Shown: positions 1 through 14,895 of the stretch, piece by piece
Layout: the number at the start of each line of letters is the position of its first letter
Numbering within the stretch: the stretch's first letter is position 1
NCBI RefSeq assembly: GCF_964204865.1
Contig: NC_135257.1
Coordinates: 7,958,151 to 8,022,150 of the forward strand
Source: Styela clava
Lineage: Eukaryota > Chordata > Ascidiacea > Stolidobranchia > Styelidae
DNA: 64,000 nt
Direction: 5' to 3'
Notes under the pieces: generated by a model
What the model was told of the DNA's origin: nothing
Databases searched by the model: none
The model's input: the letters and a program-made list of their open reading frames with translations, nothing else
Position numbers and translations under genes: made by a program

Positions 1-207
1 AACTTTTCCAGAGTGATTTTAGATATACGAACGTAATCGCGTCGATTTTTTTTATATAAATAAGCGTCTTTAATATAAAAATTACAATATAGCAATAATC
101 TTCCTGTAATAAAAAATGAGAGGCAATACAAAGCAGTAACAACTTTTCCAGAGTGATTTTAGATAAACGAACGTAATCGCGTCGATTTTTTTTTTATATA
201 AATGAGC
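1..207. repeat. Direct duplication of about 67 bp
   Basis: Positions 1-66 and 141-207 are nearly identical and lie in the same orientation 140 bp apart. They differ by a few substitutions and by the length of a T run. The copy at the window edge may continue upstream, so this could be part of a longer tandem array or of a dispersed element. No coding potential is seen. Confidence 0.75.
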
Positions 208-1126
208 ATATATACTGCCAATGTAGCTCTGAAATCATGGCTACAAACAATTTCAAGCTCCCAAGCCAATGCTATCAAGGCGCGAATCGAATGCGCGACC
301 ATTCCCATGGGAGATATGAGTCGCGCTCTTACGCTTCATTGATTAATTCATTTTACGACTTGCCGGAAACCTATTTGCCAACTATATAAATTGCTAAGGA
401 TTTTAAGCCTGTTCATAAAATACGGTGATTTGTATACGACCATTCCGGTGAATACACGGTGATTTGTATCAAACCACTCCTTACTGTCGGCGAGTCTTAA
501 GATAAAAGAATGTATTCGGCGAAATCCTAACTCAGTAAATCTGACTTAAATCAGCAAATGAAAATGTCTGGATGCTTTTAATTGAAATAGAATGAATATT
601 TTGATGAATCAAAACCTTCAAAATCCATCCATTGGTCGGAATAGTAACACGATACGTTGGATTCGTATCTTGTTTTTTATTTTTACTTTACGATTACACT
701 TGCGTTCGTGCTTAAGCTAAGAATATATTACAGGGGATAGTGATCTACATTCTACACAACCGCAATTGTTACATGAGTACACTGAGGAATTTTGATATGT
801 CACGCGAAAGAGAGGTACAAAAGAAATAAAAGTTTTCAGTATCATCTTGAAAATCCGGCGTGGCTATTTGTTTGTGAATAATCTTTCAAACCAATGAAGT
901 AACGTAGTTGAGGAATAGCCTACAATCTAAATTATTAGCACCTAGAGTTGAATCGCAATAGCTAACAATCCCGACTATAGTCTAAAAGCAGTTACATGAA
1001 ACGTCCAGTTTGTTCTGCCTGCAGTCCCTATAGGGATAGCATTGCATCGCCGTACATTAGCAGTTCAATTCATATAAGAAATGTTAGCAGTCGAAATTCT
1101 TTCAATGTTTTGAAAAAGTAACATAC
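208..1126. other. Non-coding stretch, nothing recognised
   Basis: AT-rich DNA without a convincing exon or terminal-repeat element. It lies downstream of the two minus-strand exons at 1127-1882, so it may be intron or 3' sequence of that gene. Confidence 0.4.
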
Positions 1127-1882
1127 TTGATAATACTTTTTCTTTTTAGTATCTTCATTCAAAGGTTGGTTTTCATTGATTCCGTTATTCAAATTTTGTG
1201 TATCCGAATCAGATTTTTCTGCATGTTTTGTGTACGAAGCATTGTCCACACCTTTCTGCATTACAAATAGATTCAAGTCAAGGTCTACCCAAAGCAAGGT
1301 CATTTGTAAATATTGGCGAAATCCGACATACCTTAATTAAGATAGTTACGTAAAGCCAAACTTCAGGTGGAATACCCCAATACAAGTCGTTTGTTAAAGT
1401 ATGGCTTATTGAATAATGCTTACATCACAAGTCGGTGTAGACGTCCTACTAATGTGATTACATTTACTTCTGCGCACTATTGCAAGATGGGAATATATCA
1501 TGCTACCGACAATTATACTAACAATATTGGAAGAGCCTATCACAAATAATTTAGCAAACAAACATTAATCCTCATCATAAGTTGTTCTCTCCTATAAATG
1601 CTTAAAACAGGGGAAACATATTTTAAATATGTTAGTTTACTTTATTGTCTTGATTTATTGGTGGCAACAAAACAGGATTAGTTGGTCGAGTAGTTTTTTG
1701 TATATCTGGAAATGCAGCAGATGTAGCGACCACGGATGAAGTTCCGACAGATGTTTTGATATCGATAGGAGGCAGAGTCCGAGGTGTCGGTTGCAGGTAG
1801 ACAGCCTTAGGAAGCTCTTCCTCCCTTTCGTGTGTTTTGTCAGATTCCATCTTTCCTGAATCTTCCGTTTTGGAAGTAGAAT
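1127..1882 (-). CDS. Two internal exons of an unrecognised minus-strand gene
   Basis: Exon A is 1882-1641. It starts after a consensus acceptor (TTTTAG), is open in one frame, and ends at a GTAAAC donor just before an in-frame stop at 1632. Exon B is 1255-1127. It starts after a CAG acceptor and ends at a GTATGT donor. Exon A enters in phase 1 and leaves in phase 0, and exon B is phase 0 at both ends, so they splice in frame. The product is hydrophilic and disordered: exon A is rich in Pro, Thr and Ser (with a PRTLPPI motif), and exon B is rich in Asn, Asp and Lys. No domain is recognised, and further exons would lie off the left edge and above 1882. If the donor in exon A is not used, exon A would instead be a terminal exon ending at 1632. 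Confidence 0.4.
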
Positions 1883-2980
1883 CTAAAATTAAGGTATAAT
1901 TATGATAATCGGGTTTATATCGATCAAATGCGGCAAATTGGTTGAATTAACATCTTAGTATAACAACATAAAACTTCGACTTCATTTCAATGTGGGCGTC
2001 TTTGTAACCCATACATGATCGAACACTATCTGGATCGCTAATAAAAACCATTATCAAACAATATTGTAGATTAGGTTCTCCGTAAACGTTTATTTAAAAA
2101 TTGCCGAAGGCGAATCGATTGGAACTATAGTTGATATCATTGGTCGAAACGTACATTTGAATCGGCATTAATACTAAAATGCTACTTGTACAATGTACAG
2201 TTTTAATATATTGTCATATAGTTAAAGTGTCATAATACCTAAAGAATACTAAACTAGTAAAATAAAAATATAAATGACACATTGGAAGATTTAATTATAC
2301 CTTCTGAACGACAGTACCCAACCCCCTAGCTAGAAGGATAAAGCGAATTTCCTTAGAAATTCGTGTTATTTCCTTATGTAAAATCATATATTTGCCAAAT
2401 AAGTAAAGGTAGTAAGCTATTTTTCATTTGAATTATCCCTCTGAATAAATTTTACAAATTAATCGCTATCAACTTCATCATGCATTTACATGTCACCTTG
2501 ATCACTTCGCTGAATAAAAACGAACTAAATTCTGAATTTAAAAAACGAGCAAACTTCAGGCCTTCCTCAAACTTATAAGTCAAACTACAGAATATCAGTC
2601 TTATTGTACTTCGCGTCATGCGTGACTACTTTCACCAAAAAGAACATATAATTATTATCCAAGTCCGTCTGATCGTAAGCTATATTTCAATGTAGATAAG
2701 AAGATAATTTGCCAGATATTATAGCTAGATGCACTATACTTACTCATTTTGATATATTAAATTATATTACAATGAACGTGTTTTTATTGTAATTTGATCT
2801 CGAAAAAGCGAGTGTCTGCAGTAATTTTCACAGAACCTCGAAGATCTATATATAGTGAACAAAATAAACTTAAACTCTATTCACCACCCGTTTTACCAGG
2901 TTATTACATTATCCAACTCTTTTGAGCATTGTCATTTTACGCCAAAACAAACAGCTCACATAGTGCATACTTGAATTGGT
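1883..2980. other. Intergenic or intronic DNA, nothing recognised
   Basis: AT-rich sequence with no exon-like ORF and no paired terminal repeats that I could find. It may be intron upstream of the exon pair at 1127-1882. Confidence 0.35.
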
Positions 2981-3187
2981 ACTCCTGTAGTGTGTGTACC
3001 CGGTTAGGGTTAGGCCATAATTTTATTCCCGAGTTTCCTTATTTTAGTTCTATTACGAGTTCGGGGACTGTCTTTGATTGTCAAGTGAATATATCCCCTG
3101 TCCATAGACTTCAGTTCCTTTACACAACTTGGTGTAAAGTAGGCGAACAAAATTAGTTACCTCCATATTGGTACACACACTTCTTGA
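2981..3187. mobile_element. Short MITE-like repeat, copy 1 of 5
   Basis: The left end reads ACTCCTGTAGTGTGTGTACC and the right end is roughly its reverse complement (GGTACACACACTTC). The interior contains GGTTAGGGTTAGG and a conserved block ending in a CGAGTTCGGGGACT motif. The same arrangement recurs at 3894-4106, 8645-8837, 41555-41652 and 50764-50969. It is non-coding, and the superfamily is not determined. Confidence 0.7.
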
Positions 3188-3893
3188 ATTTATCTTTGGA
3201 GATTTGGAACCCTGCGACCAGATAATGGCCGACAAGGTGAGATCTACACGAGTCGAAAACTACTCATATACATTTGTTCTCAAAGTTTATAATTTAATGG
3301 TAAGATATTTGGATGCTTTTAGAAAAATATTTTTGAATTGACCATATGGTGATCGTCACTATCACCCCTGTGTATTTAAAAACAGGATCCACTTGTCGAT
3401 AAAATACCGTCGACCTTTAGATTCATTTTTATTTTATTTCCACCATTTAGGTTTTAAATTTCACCACGCGAATATATCATAAATACATGGGTGTCTCAAA
3501 AAATGCCGTGTCCTTTTCCCACACTTGTTTTAAAGAAATTTCTGAAAACATGTAGGTGAGCAAGTCTACCATGCGTTAACATATAAGAGTTCCTAGCGCC
3601 ACCGTAAGGCTGGCCAGTTTTGGTAAAAAGCCATCCTTGGTGACATTGTGAAACTATGTACCTGGGTGCATTTGTATATTATACGCATCAACTTTTGAAG
3701 ATTTGACAATACTTTTAATAGTCCGTTTTTTCCTTTTGCGCTTTGTTCCTGCATAAGTTACTTCAGTATGCGAAATATGTCCAGATAAATTTCCGTTGTT
3801 GTCATCCATATTAGTTTTAAGAATTATTACAAAAACCTACAAGATCAACTTTAACGTTGGCACTGTAGCTATACTCACATCACAATTTACGGC

Positions 3894-4106
3894 ACTCCTG
3901 TAGTATGCGGACACCGGAACGTAGTATGTGTACCATGTTGGAGTTAGACCATAATTTTATTCCAATTTTCCGTATTTTAGTTCTGTTACGAGTTCGGGGA
4001 CTAGCCAAGTGGCTCCCGTATAGTATCTGTACCTGAAATTATAGCCTAACTTGGTATACATACTACGTACCGGTGTCCGCCATATTTGTTCACATACTAC
4101 GGGAGT
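3894..4106. mobile_element. Short MITE-like repeat, copy 2 of 5
   Basis: Left end ACTCCTGTAGTATG and right end CATACTACGGGAGT form inverted ends. An inner inverted pair (CGGACACCGGAACGTAGTATG and ACGTACCGGTGTCCG) makes the element almost palindromic. It is the same family as copy 1. Confidence 0.75.
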
Positions 4107-4387
4107 ATCCAATTTACTATATCAAAACAGCATTCACACTGCTATGCTATGAGAATATCAGAGCGTATATATATGATGAAGAAAATATCGTTATTGTAGT
4201 GGCCGTGTTTGTTTTGCATCGTGATCTCGAACATATATATGTGTGTCAACGCGTCTTAACGACTAATTTATACGATCGAGTGTTTACTTATCACCAACGT
4301 CTTTGTAAAAAGACAGCGGCGCATGACCAAGTCATTCGGCGAAATGGTTACCGTGGACGATATATTTCAAACACAATCGGGCAATGA

Positions 4388-4775
4388 CATAGTGGGCGTG
4401 GATGGTCACTACATGTCACCACTTTAAAATTTACTGATTATGACTATAGTTTTATTGCGTAAATAAAGTCAATACCATTTGCCATTCATGGACTTTTTTG
4501 GTAAACTTATTATCCCTCACTCCCTTGCAAAATTGAGGGATCTCAAAATGAAAATATTATAATAGAATAAACAACTGTAGTGGATTTCAAAAATGAAAAT
4601 AAAAACATTACTAATAAATAATAGCTGTTCAACGCTGCAATTAGAAGTAAAAAGCCAGAATTATTTAAAAACATTTAGCAATGTTCTGCACTTACCTACA
4701 ACTTTGGAACTTTTGAAGCAATTCATCGTTCATTCAGTCCGACAGGAAAAATAAAAGTATACTTTGTAAAAAATA

Positions 4776-4808
<33 letters not shown>

Positions 4809-5170
4809 GTTTGTTCCGGATGTAGAGGGTCATCAAATGGCTACTTGACCACTATAGAGCAACGTTAAAAAGTTGATTAACGGAGATATAGGCCACATTT
4901 CTGAAACTACTGCAAATTTGAATGAGTATTTATTGATATATCTCACATTTTTGCTATTATAATATACCATGTGCCTTTATATTTTATAACGCAATGTTTT
5001 ACATGTAGAAATATCACACAACTTCAGAACAATCAACTGTCATTAAAGATAGTTTACTATTTTACTTACTTTATTATAGTTTGATATTTTAGAACGCAAT
5101 ATATTTCTTTATACATGTATAATATATATATATATATATACTATTATAGTTGTAGACAGATAGGTGAAAG
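4388..5170. repeat. Non-coding stretch with TA microsatellites
   Basis: Contains (TA)n runs at about 4779-4806 and 5122-5141. A motif near 4446-4485 (TTATTGCGTAAATAAAGT...TTTGCCA) has a diverged relative near 5733-5770, suggesting an old dispersed repeat. No gene is seen. Confidence 0.5.
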
Positions 5171-5446
5171 CAATGTTCCCTCTAATTTTTTGTAGTATGT
5201 GTGCGCAGAAATTTTGGTGTGTGCACACTTTTTTGGAAATGACTATTATTTGTGCAAAAACCAATGAAGAAATTTTGGCGTTCTAACCGGGTAATAAGTG
5301 GGCCAACAACAAACTTTCTCAACCTGCCAACCGAGCACATTGTTACATTACATCGAAATACGTCTGTGCGCAGTAAATCTATGCGTGTGCGCAGTCTCTG
5401 AAAGCTGTGTGCGCGCGCACACGCGCACACCTTAGAGGGAACACTG
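5171..5446. mobile_element. Non-autonomous hAT element (276 bp)
   Basis: Ends CAATGTTCCCTCTAA and TTAGAGGGAACACTG are inverted repeats. The element is flanked by a perfect 8-bp duplication GGTGAAAG (5163-5170 and 5447-5454). An 8-bp duplication with CA(G)-starting ends is the hAT hallmark. There is no transposase ORF. Confidence 0.88.
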
Positions 5447-6131
5447 GGTGAAAGCATGCATAAATGCCATTACCACGCGACACCACGCCGCGCTTTTACT
5501 GGTTTCAAATATAATGAAATGAGAAACAGTACTAATATACGATATGTATGATGTATCCAACTTATTATGTATCACTCAAGTATTATATATATACTGCGTA
5601 GATAATTCAACTAAACCTCCCAAAGCTACATAATGAAGTAGTAGTGGATTTCATTTTGAAATAACCGGCCCAAAAATACAGTGGTCAATATTGGTGATAC
5701 AGCTAGATAGTATTTTCATCTCAAGATCTATTTTATTGCGTAATAAAGTAATTCTCCTGACAAATGCCACTGGTATTGGGTAGCCAGTGTTCTCAACGCG
5801 GCTCCAAAAATATAACTACGAAGTAAATACAAAGCTCTCCCGGTCCATTCAGCCGGGGTGCGCAAAATATATATCCATTGAGCGCTGGGAATTGATTTAG
5901 AGTTCCTTTGTTCGCTCCATTGTCAGTAGTGATTTTCTCGCTGTTATGATTTTAGGCTGTGTCCATTGTCATATATAGCTTTGCCAATTTTGCTGGAAGA
6001 TATTTTCCGACATGTGTAGGAGGTGAATTGAATTATTTATTTGAATTCATTCAAGATTCTGTGCAAAAATGAACGATTTATACCACGATATCTCATTCAC
6101 TGACAGACAGCGTCAATTTATAGGTCTATAG

Positions 6132-6564
6132 CAGGGGTATGCAAACTGCGGCCCGCAAGAAGAAATTGTGCGGCCCGCGGAGAAATAACAATTTCGAATG
6201 GTGTACCCGCAAAACGAGTATTTATTCTTTTTCGTCGCAAAGCCCATACCAATCATATTAGCAAAACAAGCTAGCAAAATTATGTTGCAAAATACACGAT
6301 TTATATTACAAAAACGTGTTTCTCACTGCATTCGTCTGAAGTCGGTGTGACAAAAAATTTAAATAGCGGTTTCTTCAGAAGTTTATGCGTTTCAAATCTA
6401 CTGTTTCTGCAAGAACCCCTAATAATGCCGTAAGATCAATAGCAAATATAGGCAATTTTTGTGCTTGCAACTACCAGAAAGCCTAAATTAAATAAAGGTG
6501 CGGCCCGCAGCTTCACCCAGTTACTTGTATTTGGCCCGCCAATAAAAAAGGTTGCACACCCCTG
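6132..6564. mobile_element. Non-autonomous hAT element (433 bp)
   Basis: Starts CAGGGGTATGCAAACTGCGG and ends GTTGCACACCCCTG, with a perfect 8-bp duplication GTCTATAG at 6124-6131 and 6565-6572. The internal GCGGCCCGC blocks and ends match the element at 41714-42065, so they are one family. It is non-coding. Confidence 0.9.
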
Positions 6565-8131
6565 GTCTATAGGATATGTCATTGAACAGCGAAATTAAAT
6601 TTTGATGCGCAATTGTATATATATGTTATATCTACATTCAGCGGCGTAGCCAAGATTTCAAAAGGGGGGTTCAAAAAAGGGAATTGAAAATAATTCCCGT
6701 GCAACGGTTTCTAAAACAGGCGCCGAGATTACGCCACTCGTTAAAATGGTCTTTTTCAGCGGATAAGAATTTTCTGTTGCGTAAAATATTCAATCTAGGG
6801 CCGATGTGAGCATTTAAAATGTCTTCTCATATTAATGTAATTATGTTCATCGTTACTCGCATTTTCGTCGACTTACGGTAAAAGAAAAGCAACTCTGAAA
6901 AACTCGTAGAACTAATCTCATGGTGTTTCCATTCGTTTTATTATTAGTGTTTTACAATGCCGCTTTTCAATCAAAAAATTTCGCTTATGGATTCACTCCA
7001 TATATATATATTTTATCTTAAGCATCTCGTCATCGATGATTATAATAACTCGTTTTTCACCCCAAACTCACAATTTCGTGGGAGAACCGAAAAGTAATTA
7101 TCGTCGCCCTCGTGGAACAACACATGCACGTGATGATGGAAATTCGTGATTATTTAGGGAGAATAAATACCAACGTGAAGGTGGCTACAATTTTGTGTTA
7201 ATAAACGAATTGAATAAAAGCAATCAATTACATAATAGGAAATAGCATAAAAAAAAATAATTTTAAAAAATGAACTTGATCTTTTTAAAAAGCTTCAATT
7301 CTGCTCGGGATCATTTTTGTCATGGTAAAATTTTATATGCAGTTTCCCTGACTTATGAAATTCAACGACCCAAGTGGATATTTTAATAGCGTTAAAATTT
7401 AAAAAACGCATATTGTAGCCTATTACCCCTAATTTAGTTAAGTAAATAGGCTACTGAAGATCGAAGTTGTGATCTTTTACTACGTGAAAAATTATTTACT
7501 AGAGAATGCTCTGTACTATTCAGAAGCAGAGAAGAACACTGACTCACCAACCTATCTCCAAAAATATTTGCGGATATTCCCTGGATAAACACGTGGCAAA
7601 AATATACTCGCTTAAAGTAGAAACTCTGAGCTACCGTTTTTTTTTCCACATATTATCATTTAAATATTCCATTTAATGGAACCCACAACATCGAGAAATT
7701 TGGGAGATATATTTTGAAGGCCTGTTAGACATCAAAACTATTCGGTAACGTCATCTCGGACTCAAGGCGGCCCCGTCGGGAGGAACCTTTTGCATCAGAG
7801 AAAATACCCATTGAAACCCAATCCATTTAAAAACGACCCCAGCTCACTGTGACGAAAATTATGAACCAGAATTGATGCAAATGAGTACTCTGCAAAAACA
7901 CATTTTGGCGACAATAAGCCTCAGCCTACGTTAAACTCTAAAAATGCGAAACGACCTCGAAGCAGAACATAACCTCGGACAAAATGCCGTTAACAAATCC
8001 GAAAAGCATGCCAATTCTGTCTATCGTCTGAAAACAAGTATAGAAAGTAGAGATATGAGCTATGTTCAAAAACTCTTGGGGATCTACTTTTCCTGGCCAC
8101 AAAAACAACACCAATCTCCATAATTTTACAT
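6565..8131. other. Intergenic DNA downstream of RPS17
   Basis: No gene is seen. A short stretch at about 6642-6738 begins CAGCGGCGTAGCCAAG and ends ATTACGCCACTCG, which may be a miniature relative of the hAT at 59302-61477. No clean target duplication was found, so this is only suggestive. Confidence 0.35.
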
Positions 8132-8137
8132 TTTATT
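8132..8137 (-). terminator. Candidate poly(A) signal of RPS17
   Basis: AATAAA on the minus strand, eight bases after the TGA at 8145-8147. This would give a very short 3'UTR, which is plausible for a ribosomal protein mRNA. Confidence 0.55.
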
Positions 8138-8144
8138 TCGACTT

Positions 8145-10951
<2,807 letters not shown>

Positions 10952-10965
10952 CTTCGGATTTACAC

Positions 10966-10973
10966 GGAAAAGG
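10966..10973 (-). promoter_or_regulatory. 5'TOP transcription start of RPS17
   Basis: The minus strand reads CCTTTTCCGTGT about 15-22 bases before the ATG. A C followed by a pyrimidine run at the cap site is the translational-control (TOP) signature of ribosomal protein mRNAs, giving a 5'UTR of about 20 nt. The cap site itself is inferred. Confidence 0.6.
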
Positions 10974-11400
10974 AACTCACAGATGATGCGCAGTTCAGAA
11001 AGTAGCGATGGTCAACGAAGCGTCACCAAACATCTCACCATCTCGGTGGCTAGCGCGAGCAGTCGAATGGCAGCAATCTTTTATAGAAGTGTTTTTCTCA
11101 ATTTTTTTTTAGTGTCAGAGCCAAATTTCATACCTTGAAAATATAAAGAGACGCATAAAAAATAACGCAAATTAAAATAGCGACAAAACAAAACTGAAGT
11201 ATGTATTTCAAAATAAAAAAAATTAACAAAACTCGTGGTAAAAAAACAATTCAATGCTAAACTTGACATTGACATTTAATTCTGAAGTCTGAAAGGGGGC
11301 TGCAATCGTTATGAGTCCATTCTCCAACAGTAGATATAAAAATAGCTGGCTCCCTTTTTTTACAATAATTTCTACTTCCAATCACATTGAAACACCCGAT

Positions 11401-11655
11401 TATTGAACACGTTTAGTGGTCATAACGATCGTTTCAAAATTTTGCTGTTATTTTCTTTCGCCATTATCATTAAAAAATCGCCTTTCTCTTCGAATACTGG
11501 ACCAATTGCTTGCAACTGAAATTTTCAGTGGTTAATGATAAAATTTTTCTCCAGAAGCCTATTACTTTTTTTTTCGCTATGACGTCATCAAAATTATTGC
11601 CATTGGGTGGCGCTACGTGTCCATATATTTGAGCATAGCTCTCTTGTATTTATAA
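11401..11655 (+). repeat. 250-bp repeat family R1, copy 1
   Basis: Begins near TTGAACACGTTTAGTGGTCA and ends GCTACGTGTCCATATATTTG. The two ends share an inverted (T)GGACACGT-type motif, so a MITE is likely. It shares the central ACTGGACCAATTGCTT block with copies at 14896-15310, 15494-15665 and 16443-16689. Confidence 0.75.
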
Positions 11656-12556
11656 CGAGTGCGAGATTTTACGACTGTGTGCTTTGATTGACATTTTGTC
11701 TTGACAAACCAACGACTAACATACCAACAACGACAAACTAACAAATAATCTTTTTGTTCGAAAATGCCTGAACTTTGCGCAGTGTACAGGATAGCCTTGT
11801 GCTTGTGGTACTGGAAACAATGAAATCAGTGTACTGAAACGTAGGTTTACCATTGGGGGACACTATGCCATCATAATAAAAAATTGCACTCAAAACGATC
11901 TAACAGCTACCATGCCATTCAATCCAACTACTGCCATACATTCTTTCAATTTCTAGTCATTGATTATTTTTCAATAAAAAATTTTCACTGAAAAGGATAA
12001 TGAGAGCCGAGGAAAAACAGTTGAAAGTTGCATTTGACTCAAGGAGCCGCGGTTGAAAATCACTGCTTCGGAGAGAACGGGGTCTGCACAGAGGGAGAAT
12101 CGAAATTTTCGGTAGGGCTATGTGACAGAGATCGAGAGAGATTTTATTTCTACAAACAATGAACATAATTTTATAGAACTATCCAATTCACACATTGTTA
12201 AAATAAATCGTAACCGTTAACCATCTAAAATCGGTTAACCGGTTTATCATTCCCAGCCCTACAGATCACCATAACAGAGTTTGGGCTCAGTATAAAATAT
12301 AAATAAACAATAAGAATAGCACAGACACAATAATGAAAAAAAATTTCACCATGGTTATATTATTCTAAAAGTAGGGCAATTATTAACAGTATACACTAAT
12401 TCTGGGGCAATATATAGGATACACGCTGATATACAATAAGAAGTTGAAAATATAATGCAAACTAAAAGAGTAATAAATATTTCACAATCACTCATATTAC
12501 TGGGGGATTACAGAAAAATGTTTACTAGTCTGAATACTTCGTTAGCAAAAGCTTTT
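11656..12556. other. Repeat debris between R1 and the LINE 3' end
   Basis: No gene is seen. Two fragments look like hAT ends: CCGCGGTTGAAAATCACTG near 12045-12064, and GGTTAACCGGTTTATCATTC plus CCCAGCCCT near 12230-12260. The stretch 12270-12556 could be 3'UTR of the LINE remnant that ends at 12557. Confidence 0.35.
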
Positions 12557-12615
12557 TCATTTTCTAAGTAAAAAGAGATGTATTTCAGGTGAGACATCAT
12601 CCCAAACCTGTACAC

Positions 12616-13953
12616 CAGGGGTCACCAACGCGTTGCCCGCGGGCACCAAGTCGCCCGCGAAGACAATACGAGTCGCCCGCAGGTCTGTTCCAAACTAAGC
12701 TTAATAACGGCGCTTATAAGTAAGCTACATCAATTAATTTTGTCCTTCTATTCTTGTATTAATCACACTTATATGGGAACTGGGAATGACACTATATTAA
12801 TTATTGTAAACATCAACCTGATTTTTAGTTGACCTCGGTAATGTGACAGGTTAATCAACAATGTTCGAATTATGACATCACACTGATATCAATTTCCACG
12901 AAACCGCGCTTTCTCTTGTCCGTTATTATATATATATATTTTACCACCATGAAAATAGTCTGCGTGTGTCTCATTAGTGGGGCGATTGTAGCGACGGCAA
13001 AGCGAAGAGATATTTTACATCTTGTCACGCATCTACTGCGCTAACTATCCACTCACTCACTGGTCAGCGCAGTACAAGCAGAAAAAGTTCGCGATTCAAA
13101 TCATACAGCAATCCTATTTTACGAGACCATTGTCTGGTTCCACTTATCTTTGTGAATCAACATTTCGACATAAACTCAGGATAGGATGGGATTTACATAT
13201 TTATACCGATGGAGAAGATAGTCGATAAGACGGCTCACCCAACGCAGAACGCACGCATTCTCGTCCGGTTACCATTTCATGTCGGGTTTGGGATTAGCTA
13301 GTTATTAGTTTTTGGAAGCATGAACTTGATGGCGACAGGAGCCGTAACCAGCGGTTACCACCCAACGGCGGCGAGGAGTTCAGCATACCTCTTGTACATA
13401 ACTATCCCCGCGTGGAATTCTAACCTGCGAACCTAACGTTCTTAACGCTTAGCACAATGGTCCACACCGCCGCGACTCACTCCAACAGGAACAAACACGG
13501 AACACGCCTCACTAATGAAAATCTGCAAGACTCGCTCATAGTCACAGTGACAAGTTACACGTCGTAACTACAACACTCTGCAACATTTGATAGTACAACT
13601 GTTAAGTTCATTTTTATCCTAGACTTGTGCAGAGTGTTTGTAAATAATCCAGGTACATTGTGGTTTCCTAGGATATTATAGTAGTGATCACTTTAAAATC
13701 AATTTGGAAACATTCAGTTTTGAAATGGAAGTGTTATTGATAGAAATTTATTTGATACTTGGTATAATCGTTTGATTTCCTGAGGAATTCTAAAGTTTAT
13801 CAGTGTCTCTACTTGACTAAATACCAGTAATTATCAATATTTGAAGCTTAATCGAGCAAACTGACTTTTAGAAGTGTACATTGAACTGGTAGCCCACAGC
13901 TTGATCTGTACCCAGAAAGTAGCCCTCGGCCTCGAAAAGGTTGATGACCCCTG
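12616..13953. mobile_element. hAT element (1338 bp), family 'CAGGGGTCACCAAC'
   Basis: Starts CAGGGGTCACCAACGCGTTG and ends AAGGTTGATGACCCCTG. The flanking 8-bp repeats are CTGTACAC (12608-12615) and CTGTACAT (13954-13961), matching at 7 of 8. A second copy, inverted, is at 60139-61263. This copy is longer because a SINE sits at about 13172-13475. No intact transposase remains here. Confidence 0.9.
13172..13475 (-). mobile_element. tRNA-derived SINE inside the hAT
   Basis: Read on the minus strand it has the tRNA-like head (ATTGTGCTAAGCGTTAAG, then a GGTTCGCAGG box-B-like motif), CGCGGGGATAGTTATGTAC, and a tail with TAAATATG and repeated ATCCTATCC. The same family occurs at 23669-24006, about 52700-52795 and 62214-62470. 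The sister hAT copy at 60139-61263 lacks it. Confidence 0.75.
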
Positions 13954-14270
13954 CTGTACATCATTATATTTTACAGATAGCTTCCCAAAATCAGTGGAAA
14001 CCTTCGATGTAAAATAGGATCTAATTTTCTTGGATCTAGTACCGTATTTACGCACATCTTCTAGGTGTGTAGTAATAGTCCTTAAAAGCAGGAGAAAGAA
14101 GGCCATTTTCATGTCGACGAATAAATTTAGCAGTTTCTAAAGTATGCAATCTCTGAAAGCTGCATAATTTCATTTTGACAGAAAGTCTGAGGTTGGTTAT
14201 ACGACTCTTCTCTGAAAATGATATGCACCCAAGTGTTTTATTCTGTAAAACTTGAATTGGTTGCAATGTA

Positions 14271-14895
14271 GGTTTGGCTGCTCATCTCCAACTAAGAATT
14301 CCATATTGCAATCGCGAGTGAAATAAATTATAACAAACTACTTTCAGCGTTTTTTTAATTCCAAATGTGTCTTAGTTCATGAAAAATACCAACGGTTTGT
14401 GATAACTTCCTAGCTAGTTGACTACTATGCGGTTTTGCGCTTAGATTATCATCAATTGTACTTCGGCATTAGGTGACTCCAATTATAATCAGTTTGACGA
14501 TATCTTTTGAGGAATACTTTTCTATCCACAGTATATTACTCCTGTTGACTAATTCGTTATCCAATTTGGCAATTCTCATAAAGATAAATTAGTTTGGTGT
14601 GACAGAAGAATTCATTCATTTTTTTCATTTGTTTGTATATTTTTCTTTTTACTGGGTAATTTAATTGATTTCAAGTCTCGCTTTTTTTACTTCCGACCTA
14701 ATTATGTCTCGATTGTATTGTGTGTGTGTGTGCGTGCCTTAATTAGTTTTTTTTTACTTTTGGGTGAGCGAACACGTACTACTTCTTTTATCAATACCAT
14801 TCCATCTAAAATCTGTACGCTTCAAAACCTTTCTTGAGGTTTTGTTTGCTCTCCCGATTCTATAATCAGTTACTTTTATTTTTTGTTTTTATCTA
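14271..14895. other. Non-coding stretch with a GT-rich run
   Basis: The part near 14271-14600 may be more of the LINE remnant, but no clear frame is seen. A (GT)n-like run lies at about 14717-14735. Nothing else is recognised. Confidence 0.35.

Larger units (their letters stand above)
12557..14270 (-). pseudogene. Non-LTR retrotransposon ORF2 3' end, split by a hAT
   Basis: The minus strand at 14270-13954 encodes the typical C-terminal tail of LINE reverse-transcriptase proteins: LQNKTLGCISF, LETAKFIRRHENGLL, a TRS motif followed by FGKLSVKYNDVQ, with frame breaks. Removing the hAT at 12616-13953 and one target duplication continues the frame into VWDDVSPEIHLFLLRK and a stop at 12557. That is the usual IW..LP.EI ending. 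Clade (CR1/L2-like or RTE-like) is not decided. The 5' part is missing, as expected of 5'-truncated copies. Confidence 0.75.

Noticed and set aside
3001..3016. GGTTAGGGTTAGG resembling telomere repeats
   Set aside because: Only two partial units, and they recur as a fixed part of a MITE family. Not an interstitial telomere.
4073..4387. 104-codon open frame
   Set aside because: Begins inside a MITE copy, has no supported acceptor, and its product is not recognisable. Kept out of the gene list.
5782..5890. CAGTGTTCTCAACGCGGCTCC resembling a hAT end
   Set aside because: No partner end with an 8-bp duplication was found within a reasonable distance.
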